Below, piece by piece: positions 34,028 to 43,455 of a stretch of DNA of 64,000 nt. Both the position numbers and the translations under genes were made by a program. Positions within the stretch are counted from its first letter, which is position 1; each line of letters starts with the position of its first letter. This DNA is from Actinomycetes bacterium. GTDB lineage: Bacteria; Bacillota; Sulfobacillia; Sulfobacillales; JAIMBI01. The notes below the pieces were generated by a model. It saw only the letters and a program-made list of their open reading frames with translations, was not told where the DNA came from and did not search any database. The stretch covers positions 47,843 to 111,842 of the forward strand of contig JAIMBI010000007.1 in assembly GCA_023565505.1 (NCBI GenBank), written 5' to 3'.

Positions 34028-34816
34028 TCAGCTGGCCTTCATCTCCATGCGCAGGCGGTCGGCCACCATGGCGATGAACTCCGAGTTGGTGGGCTTGCCC
34101 CGATCGCGGTTGACCGTATGACCGAAGATGCTGTTGATGACGTCCACGTTGCCGCGGCTCCAGGCCACCTCGATCGCGTGCCGGATGGCCCGCTCGACCC
34201 GGCTCGGGGTGGTCTTGTACTTGCTGGCGATGGTCGGATACAACTCCTTGGTGACCCCCGAGAGCAGGTCCACCCGGTTGATGACCATCATGATGGCCTC
34301 GCGCAGGTAGAGATAGCCTTTGATGTGCGCCGGAATCCCGATCTCGTGGATGATGTTGGTGACCTCGACGTCCAGGTGCCGCACCGGCAGGAGTTGGACC
34401 TTACCGGCGACGGCGGCCGGCCCGGTCCGGCGCCCCGCCTCCGGCGTCCCCGCCAGCTGGCGGATACGGGACGCCAGCACCTTGAGGTTGAAGGGCTTCA
34501 GGATGTAGTAGTCCGCGCCGAGTTCGAGCGCCTTCTGCGTCATGACCTCCTGACCGAAGGCGGTCAGCACGATCACCTTGGGGCGGTCGGCCACGTCGTC
34601 CTGCGCAAGCCGCTCCAGCACCCCGATCCCGTCCAGGTGCGGCATGATGATATCGAGGATGATGACATCGACAGGGTTGGCGGCCAGGAAATCCAACAGT
34701 TCCACGCCGTGGTGGACGACGCCCGCGACTTCCAGTCCCTCCTCGCCACGGATCGCCTCCCGCAGGAGCTCGCAGAATTCCCGGTTATCGTCGGCAATCA
34801 GCACCTTAATGGGCAT
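34028..34816 (-). CDS. spo0A: Sporulation master regulator Spo0A
   Basis: 262 residues. Receiver domain: acidic pocket ADD (9-10), phosphorylated Asp55 (VIILDIIMP) and Lys in YILKPFN. The DNA-binding domain is unmistakable: [40 protein letters not shown] and [20 protein letters not shown]. Phospho-Spo0A starts sporulation. ATG at 34816 after GGAGG. A sigma-H promoter (34871-34897) and a palindromic 0A box (34923-34934) precede it, implying self-control. Confidence 0.98.
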   Translation of the reverse strand: MPIKVLIADDNREFCELLREAIRGEEGLEVAGVVHHGVELLDFLAANPVDVIILDIIMPHLDGIGVLERLAQDDVADRPKVIVLTAFGQEVMTQKALELGADYYILKPFNLKVLASRIRQLAGTPEAGRRTGPAAVAGKVQLLPVRHLDVEVTNIIHEIGIPAHIKGYLYLREAIMMVINRVDLLSGVTKELYPTIASKYKTTPSRVERAIRHAIEVAWSRGNVDVINSIFGHTVNRDRGKPTNSEFIAMVADRLRMEMKAS

Positions 34817-34870
34817 CGGGTCAACCTCCGTCCACAGGATTCCGGCTGGGATTGGCCTTTCTTCCTTCCC

Positions 34871-34897
34871 GTTCGCTAGGTGGAGATTATTTCCTTC
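34871..34897 (-). promoter_or_regulatory. Sigma-H promoter of spo0A
   Basis: On the minus strand, GAAGGAAAT (34889-34897) fits the sigma-H -35 consensus RNAGGAWWW exactly. After 11 bases, AGCGAAC (34871-34877) fits RNNGAAT with one mismatch. It lies 55 bp upstream of the ATG and corresponds to the sporulation promoter Ps of Bacillus spo0A. Confidence 0.75.
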
Positions 34898-34922
34898 CGC
34901 AGCGGGCGGGCCGCCCGGCTTG

Positions 34923-34934
34923 TTTGTCGACAAA
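34923..34934. promoter_or_regulatory. Palindromic 0A box
   Basis: TTTGTCGACAAA is a perfect 12-bp palindrome. Each half matches the Spo0A box core TTGTCRAA at all positions but the outermost. It sits 25 bp upstream of the -35 of the sigma-H promoter. Confidence 0.7.
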
Positions 34935-35042
34935 TACGGCGCCTCATAGCCTGAAAACGGGCGCCGACGCGGCCCTGGAAGAGCAGAGCCGCATCCGCGC
35001 CCGTCGAGAAGTTGCCATAAGTCGCCGCGCCGCCGGCCGTGG

Positions 35043-36407
35043 CTAACGCAACGCCTCGCGCGCACCGCCCCTCGCCGTGCGGACCGCCGCGAACAACAGC
35101 GCCCCCACGGCCGACAACACCGCCACGATGCCGAACATCCCCGTGAACCCCCGGACCCGTTCGCCGACCGTGAGCACCACCGGCCCCGCCGCCAGCCCCA
35201 CCGACCGGAAGACGGCCATCAACGCCAGGGCCTCGCCCGCTTGGTCTTCCCGGTACAGGCCCACGCCCAGCCGGTTGAGCGGCGCCCCCATGGTGAACGC
35301 CGTCCCCAACCCGAACGCCACCATGGCCACCAGGAACCGGGCCAACGAGAGGTGCGGCCACGCGAGCAGCAGGCCCCCCAGGGTCCCGGCCAAGAGGCCG
35401 ACCACCAACACCGGGCGCGGCCCGATCCGGTCGACGAGCACGCCGGCCGCCCCGGCGAGCAGGGCGCCGCTCACCGCAGCCGGCAGGAGGGCCAGCCCCG
35501 AGCCGACCACGCTGAAACCCAGCGCAGTCTGGGCCAGAGTCGGCACGAAGACGGCCGCCGACATGTCCATTCCGATGATGGCGGCGCCCACCATGACCGC
35601 GACGCCCGCCGCGCTGGCCAGCGGGACCGTGTCCAAGAACGGCGTCGCCGCCTGGCGCTGCCGCACCCAGAACACGAGCCCGAGCACCACCGCGAACGCG
35701 AACGCGACCCAGCGGACCGGTGCCCCGGCCATGATCCAGAGCAGGGCGGAGGCCAGGAAGGTGGCGAAGGCGACCCCGCCCACCGGGTCGGGGATGTCCC
35801 GCGCGGACCGTTCCGAGGCCGGCAGACGCCGCGCCATGCCCAAGACCGCCAGGGCCAGCGGCGCGTTGATGAGGAAGACCCACGGCCAGCCCAGATACTG
35901 CCCGATGAGCCCGCCGACGATGGGGCCCAGCACGCTGGCCAGTCCGAAGGTCGCGCCGAAGATCCCGAGCGCGAGGCCGCGCCGCTCCGGCGGAAACCGA
36001 CGCATGCCCTCGGCCTGGGCGTTGGGGTACACCGCGCCCGCGCCGGCTCCCTGGATCGCCCGCGCGGCCAGGAAGAGCCCGAGCGACGGCGATACCGCCG
36101 CGACCACGGAGGCGACGCCGAACGCGACGATCCCGTAGGTGAAGAACGCCTTGTGCCCCAGGCGGTCGCCGAGCGCCCCGGCGAGCACCGTCGCCGCCAC
36201 GTAGGCCACCGTGTAGATGGTGACGGTCCAGGCCGTCCAGGCCAGGGTCGTGTGGAAGCTCCGCTCCAGGAGGGGGAACACCGGACCCAGCACGTTGGTG
36301 TCGAGGGCGCCGAGAAACACGCCGAGCAGGTAGACGCCGAGCACCCGCCCCTCCACGGCCGGGCGCGGCCGCCCCGCACCGGGCGCCGTCCGTCTCACGT
36401 CCCCCAC
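35043..36407 (-). CDS. Major facilitator superfamily exporter (DHA-type)
   Basis: 454 residues with 12-14 membrane segments. Motif A-like [13 protein letters not shown] between TM2 and TM3 and motif C-like [18 protein letters not shown] in TM5 mark a drug/proton antiporter of the DHA group. The substrate cannot be told. GTG start at 36407 overlaps the ctaA end by 13 bp, so it is co-transcribed with the haem A genes, which is an unusual partner. Confidence 0.88.
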   Translation of the reverse strand: MGDVRRTAPGAGRPRPAVEGRVLGVYLLGVFLGALDTNVLGPVFPLLERSFHTTLAWTAWTVTIYTVAYVAATVLAGALGDRLGHKAFFTYGIVAFGVASVVAAVSPSLGLFLAARAIQGAGAGAVYPNAQAEGMRRFPPERRGLALGIFGATFGLASVLGPIVGGLIGQYLGWPWVFLINAPLALAVLGMARRLPASERSARDIPDPVGGVAFATFLASALLWIMAGAPVRWVAFAFAVVLGLVFWVRQRQAATPFLDTVPLASAAGVAVMVGAAIIGMDMSAAVFVPTLAQTALGFSVVGSGLALLPAAVSGALLAGAAGVLVDRIGPRPVLVVGLLAGTLGGLLLAWPHLSLARFLVAMVAFGLGTAFTMGAPLNRLGVGLYREDQAGEALALMAVFRSVGLAAGPVVLTVGERVRGFTGMFGIVAVLSAVGALLFAAVRTARGGAREALR

Positions 36408-37366
36408 CGCGGGCTACGCGCCCGCCCCCCCTTCGTCCCCGCCCCGGCGACCGCCGCGGGCCGCGGGACGGCCTGCAGGGCGACATAGCCGAGCACGCCG
36501 AACAGGGCCGTCATCAGGGCCACGTGGAGCATGTCCGCGGCCGTGGACAGCCGCGTGACCGCCAGGTACGCCCCGCTCGCGATCTGTGCGGCGACCAGGA
36601 CGAGGGCCGCTCCCACCCCCCGGACGAGATCCGGCCGCCGGGCGCCGAGCGGCCGGACCGCCGCCCAGAGCCACACGGCGAGAACCGCAAGTCCCAGGGC
36701 GGCGACCCGGTGGGCGAAGGCCAGGAGGGTCAGCCCGCCGAGCGGCGGAATCCACCGGCCGTCGCAGAGCGGCCAACCCCGACAGGCCAAGCCGGCCCCC
36801 GCGTGGGCCACGTAGGCGCCGAGGTAGCCCAGCCCCAGCGCGTAGACCACCACGCCGACGGCCAGGACCGTGACCCGTCGGTCCGGCGCGTGCGCCCGGA
36901 GCGCCCAGCCTCCCCCCGTCGGCTGCTTGAGCTGCCACAGGACCACCGTCAGCAGGGCCTGGCCCATGAAGGACAGGATGGCGAAGCCGAAGTGGAGCGC
37001 CATCACGGGTGGGGCCTCCGGCCAGATGACCGCCAGGGCCCCGACGACGGCCTGCACAATCACGAAGCCGAATCCCACGGCCCCGAGCACCGCAACCTCC
37101 CACCGGCCCCGGTGGCGGCGCCAGGCCGCCACCGTCACCACCGCCACCAGGAGCCCCACCACGCCGGACAACGCCCGGTGCGCGTACTCGATGATGGACT
37201 GCACCGTCGGACTGGGCAGGACGCCGCCGTTGCACAGCGGCCACATCGCGCCGCAGCCGCGGGCCGAGCCGGTGAACGTGTCGAAGAAGCCCACCAAAAC
37301 CACCAGGAACAGGCCCACGGTCGTCGCCGTGGCCCACGCCCTAAGGCCCCGTCCGGTATCCGCCAC
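36395..37366 (-). CDS. ctaA: Haem A synthase
   Basis: 323 residues, eight membrane segments in two similar halves. Cysteine pairs in SARGCGAMWPLCNGG and GAGLACRGWPLCDG, and haem-ligand His in EYAHRALSG, LHFGFAI, AFAHRVAALG and MLHVALM. It converts haem O to haem A for aa3-type oxidases. Confidence 0.95.
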   Translation of the reverse strand: MADTGRGLRAWATATTVGLFLVVLVGFFDTFTGSARGCGAMWPLCNGGVLPSPTVQSIIEYAHRALSGVVGLLVAVVTVAAWRRHRGRWEVAVLGAVGFGFVIVQAVVGALAVIWPEAPPVMALHFGFAILSFMGQALLTVVLWQLKQPTGGGWALRAHAPDRRVTVLAVGVVVYALGLGYLGAYVAHAGAGLACRGWPLCDGRWIPPLGGLTLLAFAHRVAALGLAVLAVWLWAAVRPLGARRPDLVRGVGAALVLVAAQIASGAYLAVTRLSTAADMLHVALMTALFGVLGYVALQAVPRPAAVAGAGTKGGRARSPRWGT

Positions 37367-37378
37367 GCCGCCGCCTCC

Positions 37379-37831
37379 TCAACCGAAGAGCACCCGCAGG
37401 AGATTGGTGCTGGTCGGCCCCGGCGGGTAGATCACGTAGAGCAGCAGGAACACTCCGAGCCCCGTCGCCGCGGTCACCAGCCACGTGGTCGCCGTCCAGG
37501 GCGCGATGCGCCGATGGCGGACGAAGTCCCTCCGCAACGCCCGCCGCAGCGTCACGATCCCCAGCAGGGCGGCCACCGTCGCCAACACCGTGTGGGTCTG
37601 CAGGAATCCCTGGTACAAGAGCGCGAGCCGCGCGGGGCCGCCGAAGGCCGTGTCGCCGACGAACAACGTCTTGGCGACGTACGTGAGGAAAAAGGCCACG
37701 GCGAGTGCCGCACCGGTCAGCATCCAGCGCCGGTGGCGATCCACCCGGCGCCGCCGGATCCAGTACCAGCCGGTGGCTACCGACAGCGCACTCGCGATCA
37801 TGAACGCCTCGTCGAGGACCGCCCAGGTCAT
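37379..37831 (-). CDS. DUF420 membrane protein (CtaM-like)
   Basis: 150 residues, about four membrane segments, with conserved His in RHRRWMLTGA and LQTHTVLATVA typical of DUF420. In Staphylococcus the DUF420 protein CtaM is needed for assembly of an aa3-type oxidase. ATG at 37831, between ctaB and ctaA, which supports a role in terminal oxidase maturation. Confidence 0.85.
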   Translation of the reverse strand: MTWAVLDEAFMIASALSVATGWYWIRRRRVDRHRRWMLTGAALAVAFFLTYVAKTLFVGDTAFGGPARLALLYQGFLQTHTVLATVAALLGIVTLRRALRRDFVRHRRIAPWTATTWLVTAATGLGVFLLLYVIYPPGPTSTNLLRVLFG

Positions 37832-37856
37832 GTCGACGCCCCCCGGCGGCACGGGG

Positions 37857-38783
37857 TCACGGATGCACCACCGCCGCCACCATGGCGCCGAACAGGCCCA
37901 CCATGTAGCCCAAGGAATAGAGAAACGTCACCCGTGCCCGCCGCGTGGCCGGCGGCCGTTCTCCCAGGAGCCACACCAGCACCCCCACGAATCCGAGGCC
38001 CAAAGTCGCCGCGGCGACCGTGTACCCGACGCCGACCCGCGCCACCAGCGGCAGCGCCAGGGAGGCGCCGAGGAGCAGCACGCCGTAGACCAGACTCTGC
38101 CGCCGGGTCGCCGTTTCGCCCCGGACCACCGGCAGCATGGGGATGCCCGCCCGCCGATAGTCCTCCTGCTTGTAGAGCGCCAGGGCCCAGAAATGCGGCG
38201 GGGTCCACAGGAAGATGATGAGGAACATCACCCAGGCGGCCCAGCCGACATGCCCGGTCACCGCCGCCCAGCCCACGACGGGGGGAAACGCCCCGGCCGC
38301 TCCCCCGATGACGATGTTCTGGGGCGTGCGGCGCTTGAGCCACATGGTGTAGACCAGCACATAAAACAAAAAGCCCGCCACCGAGACCAGGGCCGTCAGG
38401 ACGTTGACGGCCAGCGCCAGCTCGACGGCGGACAACGCCTCGGCGACCAAGCCGAAGGCCAAGGCCCGCCGACCCGGGATGCGTCCGGTGGGCACGGGTC
38501 GGTTCCGGGTCCGTTCCATCACCCGGTCGATGTCGGCGTCGTACCACATGTTGACGGCATGCGCGCCGCCCGCCGACAGCGCGAGGCCCGCCAGCGTGGC
38601 CACCGCGCGGCCCGCCGGCGGAAATCCTCCCGCCGCGACCACCATGGCGCAATACGCCGTGACCAACAGCGTGACGACGATGCCCGGCTTGGTCAGGGCG
38701 ACGTAATCCGCCAAAACCGCCCGCAATCCCCGCCGCACCGGCGGGGCGGGGGCCTCCACCACCCGGTCAATCACCCGCGACAC
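37857..38783 (-). CDS. ctaB: Protohaem IX farnesyltransferase
   Basis: 308 residues, nine membrane segments. The prenyl-diphosphate motif NMWYDADIDRVMERTRNRP and the second loop YTMWLKRRTPQNIVIGG are diagnostic. It makes haem O from haem B and farnesyl diphosphate, the latter available from IspA encoded nearby. GTG start at 38783. A TATAAT sequence lies 70 bp upstream. Confidence 0.96.
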   Translation of the reverse strand: MSRVIDRVVEAPAPPVRRGLRAVLADYVALTKPGIVVTLLVTAYCAMVVAAGGFPPAGRAVATLAGLALSAGGAHAVNMWYDADIDRVMERTRNRPVPTGRIPGRRALAFGLVAEALSAVELALAVNVLTALVSVAGFLFYVLVYTMWLKRRTPQNIVIGGAAGAFPPVVGWAAVTGHVGWAAWVMFLIIFLWTPPHFWALALYKQEDYRRAGIPMLPVVRGETATRRQSLVYGVLLLGASLALPLVARVGVGYTVAAATLGLGFVGVLVWLLGERPPATRRARVTFLYSLGYMVGLFGAMVAAVVHP

Positions 38784-38852
38784 CTTCTTCTAGGCCCCAG
38801 GGCAAGGGCGAGCGGCGGGCGTCCTGCTGCCCGCCGGCGGAAGTACGACCCC

Positions 38853-38858
38853 ATTATA
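38853..38858 (-). promoter_or_regulatory. Possible -10 box for the ctaB-DUF420-ctaA unit
   Basis: TATAAT on the minus strand inside an AT-richer spot just after the spoIVB stop, preceded by TGGGG. The -35 region (CTGGTC-like) is poor, so only the -10 is proposed. Confidence 0.4.
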
Positions 38859-38867
38859 CCCCACGCA

Positions 38868-40160
38868 TCAACCCTGACCAGAATCCTGTCGGGCGCCGGC
38901 CGGCGGCAGCATCCAGGCGGCGTAGCAGGCGTACCCCAACTGCGGTCGGTTGACCAGCACATGGGTGACGGCGCCCACCAGTCGGCCGTCCTGGAGCAAC
39001 GGACTGCCGGACATGCCCTGCACCACCCCGCCGGTCAGGCGGAGCAGCCGCGGATCGGTGACCCGGAACAGGATCCCCTTGACGGCCGGATGCGTCTGCG
39101 GATAGGTGGCCAGGATCTGGACCGCGAACCACTCCGGCTTGAGCCCCCGCACCACCGTGACGAGGGTCGCCGGCCCCGGATGCACCTGGTCCGGCAGCGC
39201 CAGCGGGACGGGGCGGGACGGTCCCACGTCGGGCGCCCGGCTCAGCACGCCCGACAGGCCGAACCGGTCGTTGCCGGTCACCCGGCCGCCCACCGGCGGG
39301 GGCGGCGTCAACACGCCCACCTTCTCGCCTGGGCTGTCGACCGTGCCCGGCACGATGTTCACGATGCGCGCCCCCAACAGCTGTCCGTCGCGGACCGCGA
39401 CCGGACGGCGGGTGAGCCCGTCGCTCACGGAGTGTCCCAACGCGCGGAAGACCAAGCTCTTCGGCTCCCAGAAGGTCAAGGTGCCGACGCCGCTGGCCAC
39501 GTCGCGCACGCGCAGGCCGAGCTCCCAGCGCCGCCGCGCCGGGTCCCAGACGGGCCACACCCAGCGCTCGAAGGTCCGACGGGCCCCCTCGTCGCCCACC
39601 CGAACCGGTCGATGGGCCACGCCGGCCGCCTGGGTCGCCTGCACCAGCTGGCGCGGGTCCTCGAGCGGTCGGCCGTCCACCGAGACCAGCACGTCGCCCG
39701 GCTCGATGCCGGCCTCGGCGGCCGGGTCGACGAGCCCCCTCACCCCGGCCAGCGGGTCGTACCCCGTGACGATGAGACCCTGGGTCCGTACGATGACGCC
39801 GATCGACTCGCCGCCGGGCACCACCGCCAGCGCGGGCACCACGTCCACCGGCACCCGCCGGAAGAGGAGGCGCCCGAACCACTTGAACAGCACGTACGAC
39901 CGTCCCGGCGGGCCCACGGCGAGCTCGAGCCGACGGCCGTCCCCGGCGGCGGTCCGTACACCCGGCCCGGGTTCGACGGTCACCGGGATGAGGCGGCTCC
40001 ACGGCGCCTGCCAGCGACTGTGGGCCGGCACCTCGATCGCCGCCGGCACCCGGGCGAGGTCCTGTACCGGCGGCGACGCCGCTAGCGCCAGCGTCAGCGC
40101 CGCGCCCGCCGCCCCGAGCCAACGCCGGGCCCTTGCGCGCCTGTGCCCCCGCGCCGCCAC
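38868..40160 (-). CDS. spoIVB: SpoIVB peptidase
   Basis: 430 residues: an N-terminal membrane anchor (about 12-30), a PDZ domain (AAEAGIEPGDVLVSVDGRPL), and the serine peptidase domain with His in RALGHSVSD and Ser in QGMSGSPLLQDGRLVGAVTH. Secreted from the forespore, it signals activation of sigma-K in the mother cell. In Bacillus it lies between recN and spo0A; here other genes are inserted on both sides. Confidence 0.95.
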   Translation of the reverse strand: MAARGHRRARARRWLGAAGAALTLALAASPPVQDLARVPAAIEVPAHSRWQAPWSRLIPVTVEPGPGVRTAAGDGRRLELAVGPPGRSYVLFKWFGRLLFRRVPVDVVPALAVVPGGESIGVIVRTQGLIVTGYDPLAGVRGLVDPAAEAGIEPGDVLVSVDGRPLEDPRQLVQATQAAGVAHRPVRVGDEGARRTFERWVWPVWDPARRRWELGLRVRDVASGVGTLTFWEPKSLVFRALGHSVSDGLTRRPVAVRDGQLLGARIVNIVPGTVDSPGEKVGVLTPPPPVGGRVTGNDRFGLSGVLSRAPDVGPSRPVPLALPDQVHPGPATLVTVVRGLKPEWFAVQILATYPQTHPAVKGILFRVTDPRLLRLTGGVVQGMSGSPLLQDGRLVGAVTHVLVNRPQLGYACYAAWMLPPAGARQDSGQG

Positions 40161-40483
40161 GTCGTGTCACCTCCCCCTGCGCGGCGCGCACGCCTTCGGC
40201 GGACGTCGCGACGCGCTCAAGCGTTCTCGCGGATTAACCTGTCCGCGACGCGCGCGCGTCACGACCGGAACGGGCGTTACTTGTTGCCCGTTCTGGGCAC
40301 AAAAAAACCGGCGCCGCGCGCAGGCGGCGCCACGCCGACGGCCCGGTCCGAGCCGGCTGGCGCATTAGCCAAACATTGTCCTCCACCGTCGGGCCCGTGC
40401 AGGCCGGTCCGCATCGTCCGGCCAACCGCGGCGCGACCGGCATGCCCGCTCCCGCCTGCCCACGTCAACCCACTCAATAAAAC
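40161..40483. other. Intergenic region with terminator, upstream of spoIVB
   Basis: 323 bp. It contains the terminator at 40301-40331. The rest up to 40170 must hold the spoIVB promoter (sigma-G expected), but no clear match was seen. Confidence 0.5.
40301..40331 (-). terminator. Rho-independent terminator after the DUF212 gene
   Basis: On the minus strand, GGCGCCGC (40324-40331) pairs with GCGGCGCC (40310-40317), followed by GG and seven T. It is the clearest terminator in the window and ends the long run of genes from accC/nusB to the DUF212 gene. Confidence 0.9.
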
Positions 40484-40891
40484 TCAGTAAAAAAGGATGG
40501 TCAGGAGCACGCCCCACGCGGCGCCGGCCAGGACCTCCAGCGGCGTGTGGCCGACGAACTCGGGCAGGTGGGTCTGCACCACCTCCCCGATGATCGTCTC
40601 CCGCTGCACCCGGTTGAGGAACTGGCTCTGCCGCCCCACCGCCTGGCGGATGCCGACGGCGTCGTAGAGCACGATGAGGGCGAAGACCACCACGACCGCG
40701 AACAGGTCGGAGTGCCAGCCACGGGTGTAGCCCACGGCGGTGGCGAGCGCCGTGACCATGGCGGAATGCGAGCTGGGCATGCCGCCGGCCCCCACGGCCC
40801 GGCGCAGGTCCCAGCGTTTCTTGAGAAGACGGTGGACGGGCACCTTGAGGAGCTGCGCCGACACGGACGCGGTCAACGCCAGGATCAACAT
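40484..40891 (-). CDS. Divergent PAP2-family membrane protein (DUF212, YuiD-like)
   Basis: 135 residues. VGAGGMPSSHSAMVTALATAVG and DAVGIRQAVGRQSQFLN are the family signatures; three to four membrane segments. Related to PAP2 acid phosphatases, but the substrate is unknown. The first ATG (40891) lacks a ribosome binding site. AGGGGGG near 40940, at the recN stop, suggests a non-ATG start about 14-16 codons earlier, where the frame stays open. Confidence 0.82.
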   Translation of the reverse strand: MLILALTASVSAQLLKVPVHRLLKKRWDLRRAVGAGGMPSSHSAMVTALATAVGYTRGWHSDLFAVVVVFALIVLYDAVGIRQAVGRQSQFLNRVQRETIIGEVVQTHLPEFVGHTPLEVLAGAAWGVLLTILFY

Positions 40892-40944
40892 GCGATTGGT
40901 CGTGATGACCCAGTGCGCGATGGCGGACAGCAGCGCGATCCCCC

Positions 40945-42603
40945 CTATCCGGCTCCGGCCAACAGCGCCCGGGCGTGGGCGAGGGCTGTCCGCCGGTCGG
41001 ACCCGCTCAACATGCGGGCGATCTCCTCCACCCGCGCCGGCCCGTCCAACCGGTCGGCGGCGGCCGCCGTGCCGCCCGCGTGCTCGGTCTTCGCGACCCG
41101 GAAGTGCGCGGTGGCCGCCGCAGCGACCACCGGCTGGTGACTGACGGCCAGGATCTGCCGCCGCGCGGCCAGGGACGCGAGCAGTCCGGCGACCGTCCGG
41201 GCGGCCTGGCCCCCGAGCCCGGCGTCGATCTCGTCGATGACCAGAAGGCGTCGTTCGCTGTGCACCGCCCACGTGGCCAAGGCCACGCGCGCCAGTTCGC
41301 CGCCCGAGGCGACCCGCGCCAGCGGCCGCACCTCCTGGCCCCGGTTGGCCGTGAACCAGAAGCTGACCCGGTCCACGCCCTCCGGTCCCGGCTCGTCGGG
41401 TTCCACCCGCACCTCGAACACGGCCGCGGGCATGTCCAACTGCCGGAGCAGCGCCGTGACCGCGTCCGCCGCCGACCGGGCCCGCTCCGTCCGCGCCCGG
41501 GTGAGCGCGGCGGCCGCCTCCCGGTAGGCCCGCTCCGCCGCCTCGTACGCCCGCTCCGCCCGGCTCAGTTCGAACGCCGCCTCGTCGTAGCGGCGCACGG
41601 CGTCCTCCAGTTCCCGCATGCGCGCCAGCAGCCCCGCGAGGTCCGTCCGCCAGCGGCGCTTGGCCCGCGCCAGGACGTCCAGGCGTTCCTCCACCGCCGC
41701 CAGGCGCTCCGGGTCGAGGTCGACGGCCTCGGCCAACCGGAAGGCGCGATGGCGGAGCTCGGCCAGCAGGGCCTCCGCGTCCGCCGCCAGGGCTTCGGCC
41801 TCCCGTGCCCCCGCGTCCGCCCGCGCCGCCTCCCCGAGCCGCCGGCGAACCTCGGCGAGCCGGTCGACCAACCCGGGCACCTCGCCGCCCTCGAGCTCCC
41901 CCAGGACCGCCTGGTAGGCCTCCAGCAGCTGGCGCCCGTGCGCCAGCCGGACCTGCAGCGCCGCCAGCCGCTCCTCCTCATCCGGTTCCAGGCGGAGCCG
42001 CCGCAACTCCTCGAGTTCGGCGCGGGCCGCCTGAGCCTCGTCCCCGGCTCCGGCGGCGCGGGCCCACTCCGCGCGCGCGGCCGCCGCCGCGGCCCGCTCG
42101 GCCCAGCGGGCCGCCACGACGCGCACCGGCTCCGGGTCGGCGAGCAGGGCGTCGAGCCACGCCCGGGCCTCCCGGCCCTGCTCCAGCGCCAGGGACGCGT
42201 GTTGGCCCACGACGTCCGCCAGTTCCGCCAGCGCGGGCCGCACCGTGCCGACGGGGACCGGCTGCCCCTGTACCCGGAGCTGGCTGCGACCGTCGCGCCG
42301 CCACTCGCGGGTGAGCACCAGGGTGTCGTCCGGCTCCACCCCGAACCCCGCCAAGGCGGCCCAGACCGGGTGGTTGGGATCGACGGCGAACGCCAGGTGC
42401 ACGGCCGCCCGGTCCCCGTGCGGCCCCACCTGTTCAGCCGTGACGCGCGCCCCGAGTCCTGCCGCAATGGCTCCCAGGATGAGCGACTTGCCGGCGCCGG
42501 ATTCCCCGGTGAGCACGTTGAGTCCGGGATCCAGGTCGAGGTGCGCCTGGCGCACCACGCCCACATTGTGCACCCGGATGGTGGTCAAGAGCGCCCGGCC
42601 CAC
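40945..42603 (-). CDS. recN: DNA repair protein RecN
   Basis: 552 residues, SMC-like. Walker A GESGAGKS (33-40), long alanine/glutamate-rich coiled coil in the middle, signature ASGGELARVALA and Walker B LLVIDEIDAGLGG near the C-terminus. It acts in double-strand break repair. Start 3 bp after the nadK stop. Confidence 0.96.
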   Translation of the reverse strand: MGRALLTTIRVHNVGVVRQAHLDLDPGLNVLTGESGAGKSLILGAIAAGLGARVTAEQVGPHGDRAAVHLAFAVDPNHPVWAALAGFGVEPDDTLVLTREWRRDGRSQLRVQGQPVPVGTVRPALAELADVVGQHASLALEQGREARAWLDALLADPEPVRVVAARWAERAAAAAARAEWARAAGAGDEAQAARAELEELRRLRLEPDEEERLAALQVRLAHGRQLLEAYQAVLGELEGGEVPGLVDRLAEVRRRLGEAARADAGAREAEALAADAEALLAELRHRAFRLAEAVDLDPERLAAVEERLDVLARAKRRWRTDLAGLLARMRELEDAVRRYDEAAFELSRAERAYEAAERAYREAAAALTRARTERARSAADAVTALLRQLDMPAAVFEVRVEPDEPGPEGVDRVSFWFTANRGQEVRPLARVASGGELARVALATWAVHSERRLLVIDEIDAGLGGQAARTVAGLLASLAARRQILAVSHQPVVAAAATAHFRVAKTEHAGGTAAAADRLDGPARVEEIARMLSGSDRRTALAHARALLAGAG

Positions 42604-42606
42604 CGC

Positions 42607-43455
42607 CTATCGCCCCTTCCGCCAACTCCGCAGCACATGGTAGAAGCTCCACCCCGGCCGGCGCATCAGACGCACGGTCAGCGGGTCCCGCTCGACCCAG
42701 ACCTCGTCGCCGTCCTCGAGACCGAACCCCTCCTGACCGTCCACCGTGAGCAAGGTCTCCCGGTGCTCCGCGCGGATGCGGACGCGGATCCGCTCGTGGT
42801 CCCCGATGACGATGGAGCGGTCGAAGAAGCTGTGGGGACAGATCGGCGTCATCAGGACGACGCCGAGGTTAGGCCCCACGATGGGGCCGCCGGCCGACAG
42901 CGAGTAGGCGGTCGAGCCGGTGGGGGTGGCGAGGATGAGTCCGTCCGCCGGATAGGTGGTGACGTACGAGTCGTCCACGAAGGTCTCGAGGTGGACCAGG
43001 CGCGCGAAGGGCCCCTTGGTGACCACGACGTCGTTCATGGCTTGGAAGCGCGCCACCTCCTGGCCTCCGCGCACGACACGCGCCCGCAGCAGGAGGCGCT
43101 CGTCGAGCACGAAGTGGCCGGCGAGGAAGGCCGCCAGCGCGGCGTACAGGTCCGGCACCTCGACCTCGGTGAGGAATCCGACGTGACCCAGATTGACCCC
43201 GAGGAGCGGCCGCCCCCACGCCGCCAACGCCTTGCCGGCCCTGAGCAGCGTGCCGTCCCCGCCGAGCACCACCACCCACTCGACCGGATCCCAGGCGTCG
43301 AGGGGGCGCGCGAACTGCCCCAACCCCACCGCGTCGGCCAGTTCCGGCGGCACCACCGGCACCACTTCGCGATAGGCGAACCACTGCGCCAGCTGTGCCG
43401 CGAGGCCGCGCACCTGCTCCTTCTCGGGGTTGGGCCACAGCCCGATGGTCCTCAC
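42607..43455 (-). CDS. nadK: NAD kinase
   Basis: 282 residues. GGDGTLLR (65-72), AMNDVVVTKG and TPTGSTAYSLSAGGPIV are the catalytic signatures. It makes NADP from NAD. GTG at 43455 overlaps the tlyA stop (GTGA). Confidence 0.96.
   Translation of the reverse strand: MRTIGLWPNPEKEQVRGLAAQLAQWFAYREVVPVVPPELADAVGLGQFARPLDAWDPVEWVVVLGGDGTLLRAGKALAAWGRPLLGVNLGHVGFLTEVEVPDLYAALAAFLAGHFVLDERLLLRARVVRGGQEVARFQAMNDVVVTKGPFARLVHLETFVDDSYVTTYPADGLILATPTGSTAYSLSAGGPIVGPNLGVVLMTPICPHSFFDRSIVIGDHERIRVRIRAEHRETLLTVDGQEGFGLEDGDEVWVERDPLTVRLMRRPGWSFYHVLRSWRKGR

Noticed and set aside
37485..40085. 866-codon plus-strand open frame
   Set aside because: Shadow of ctaB and spoIVB in GC-rich DNA.
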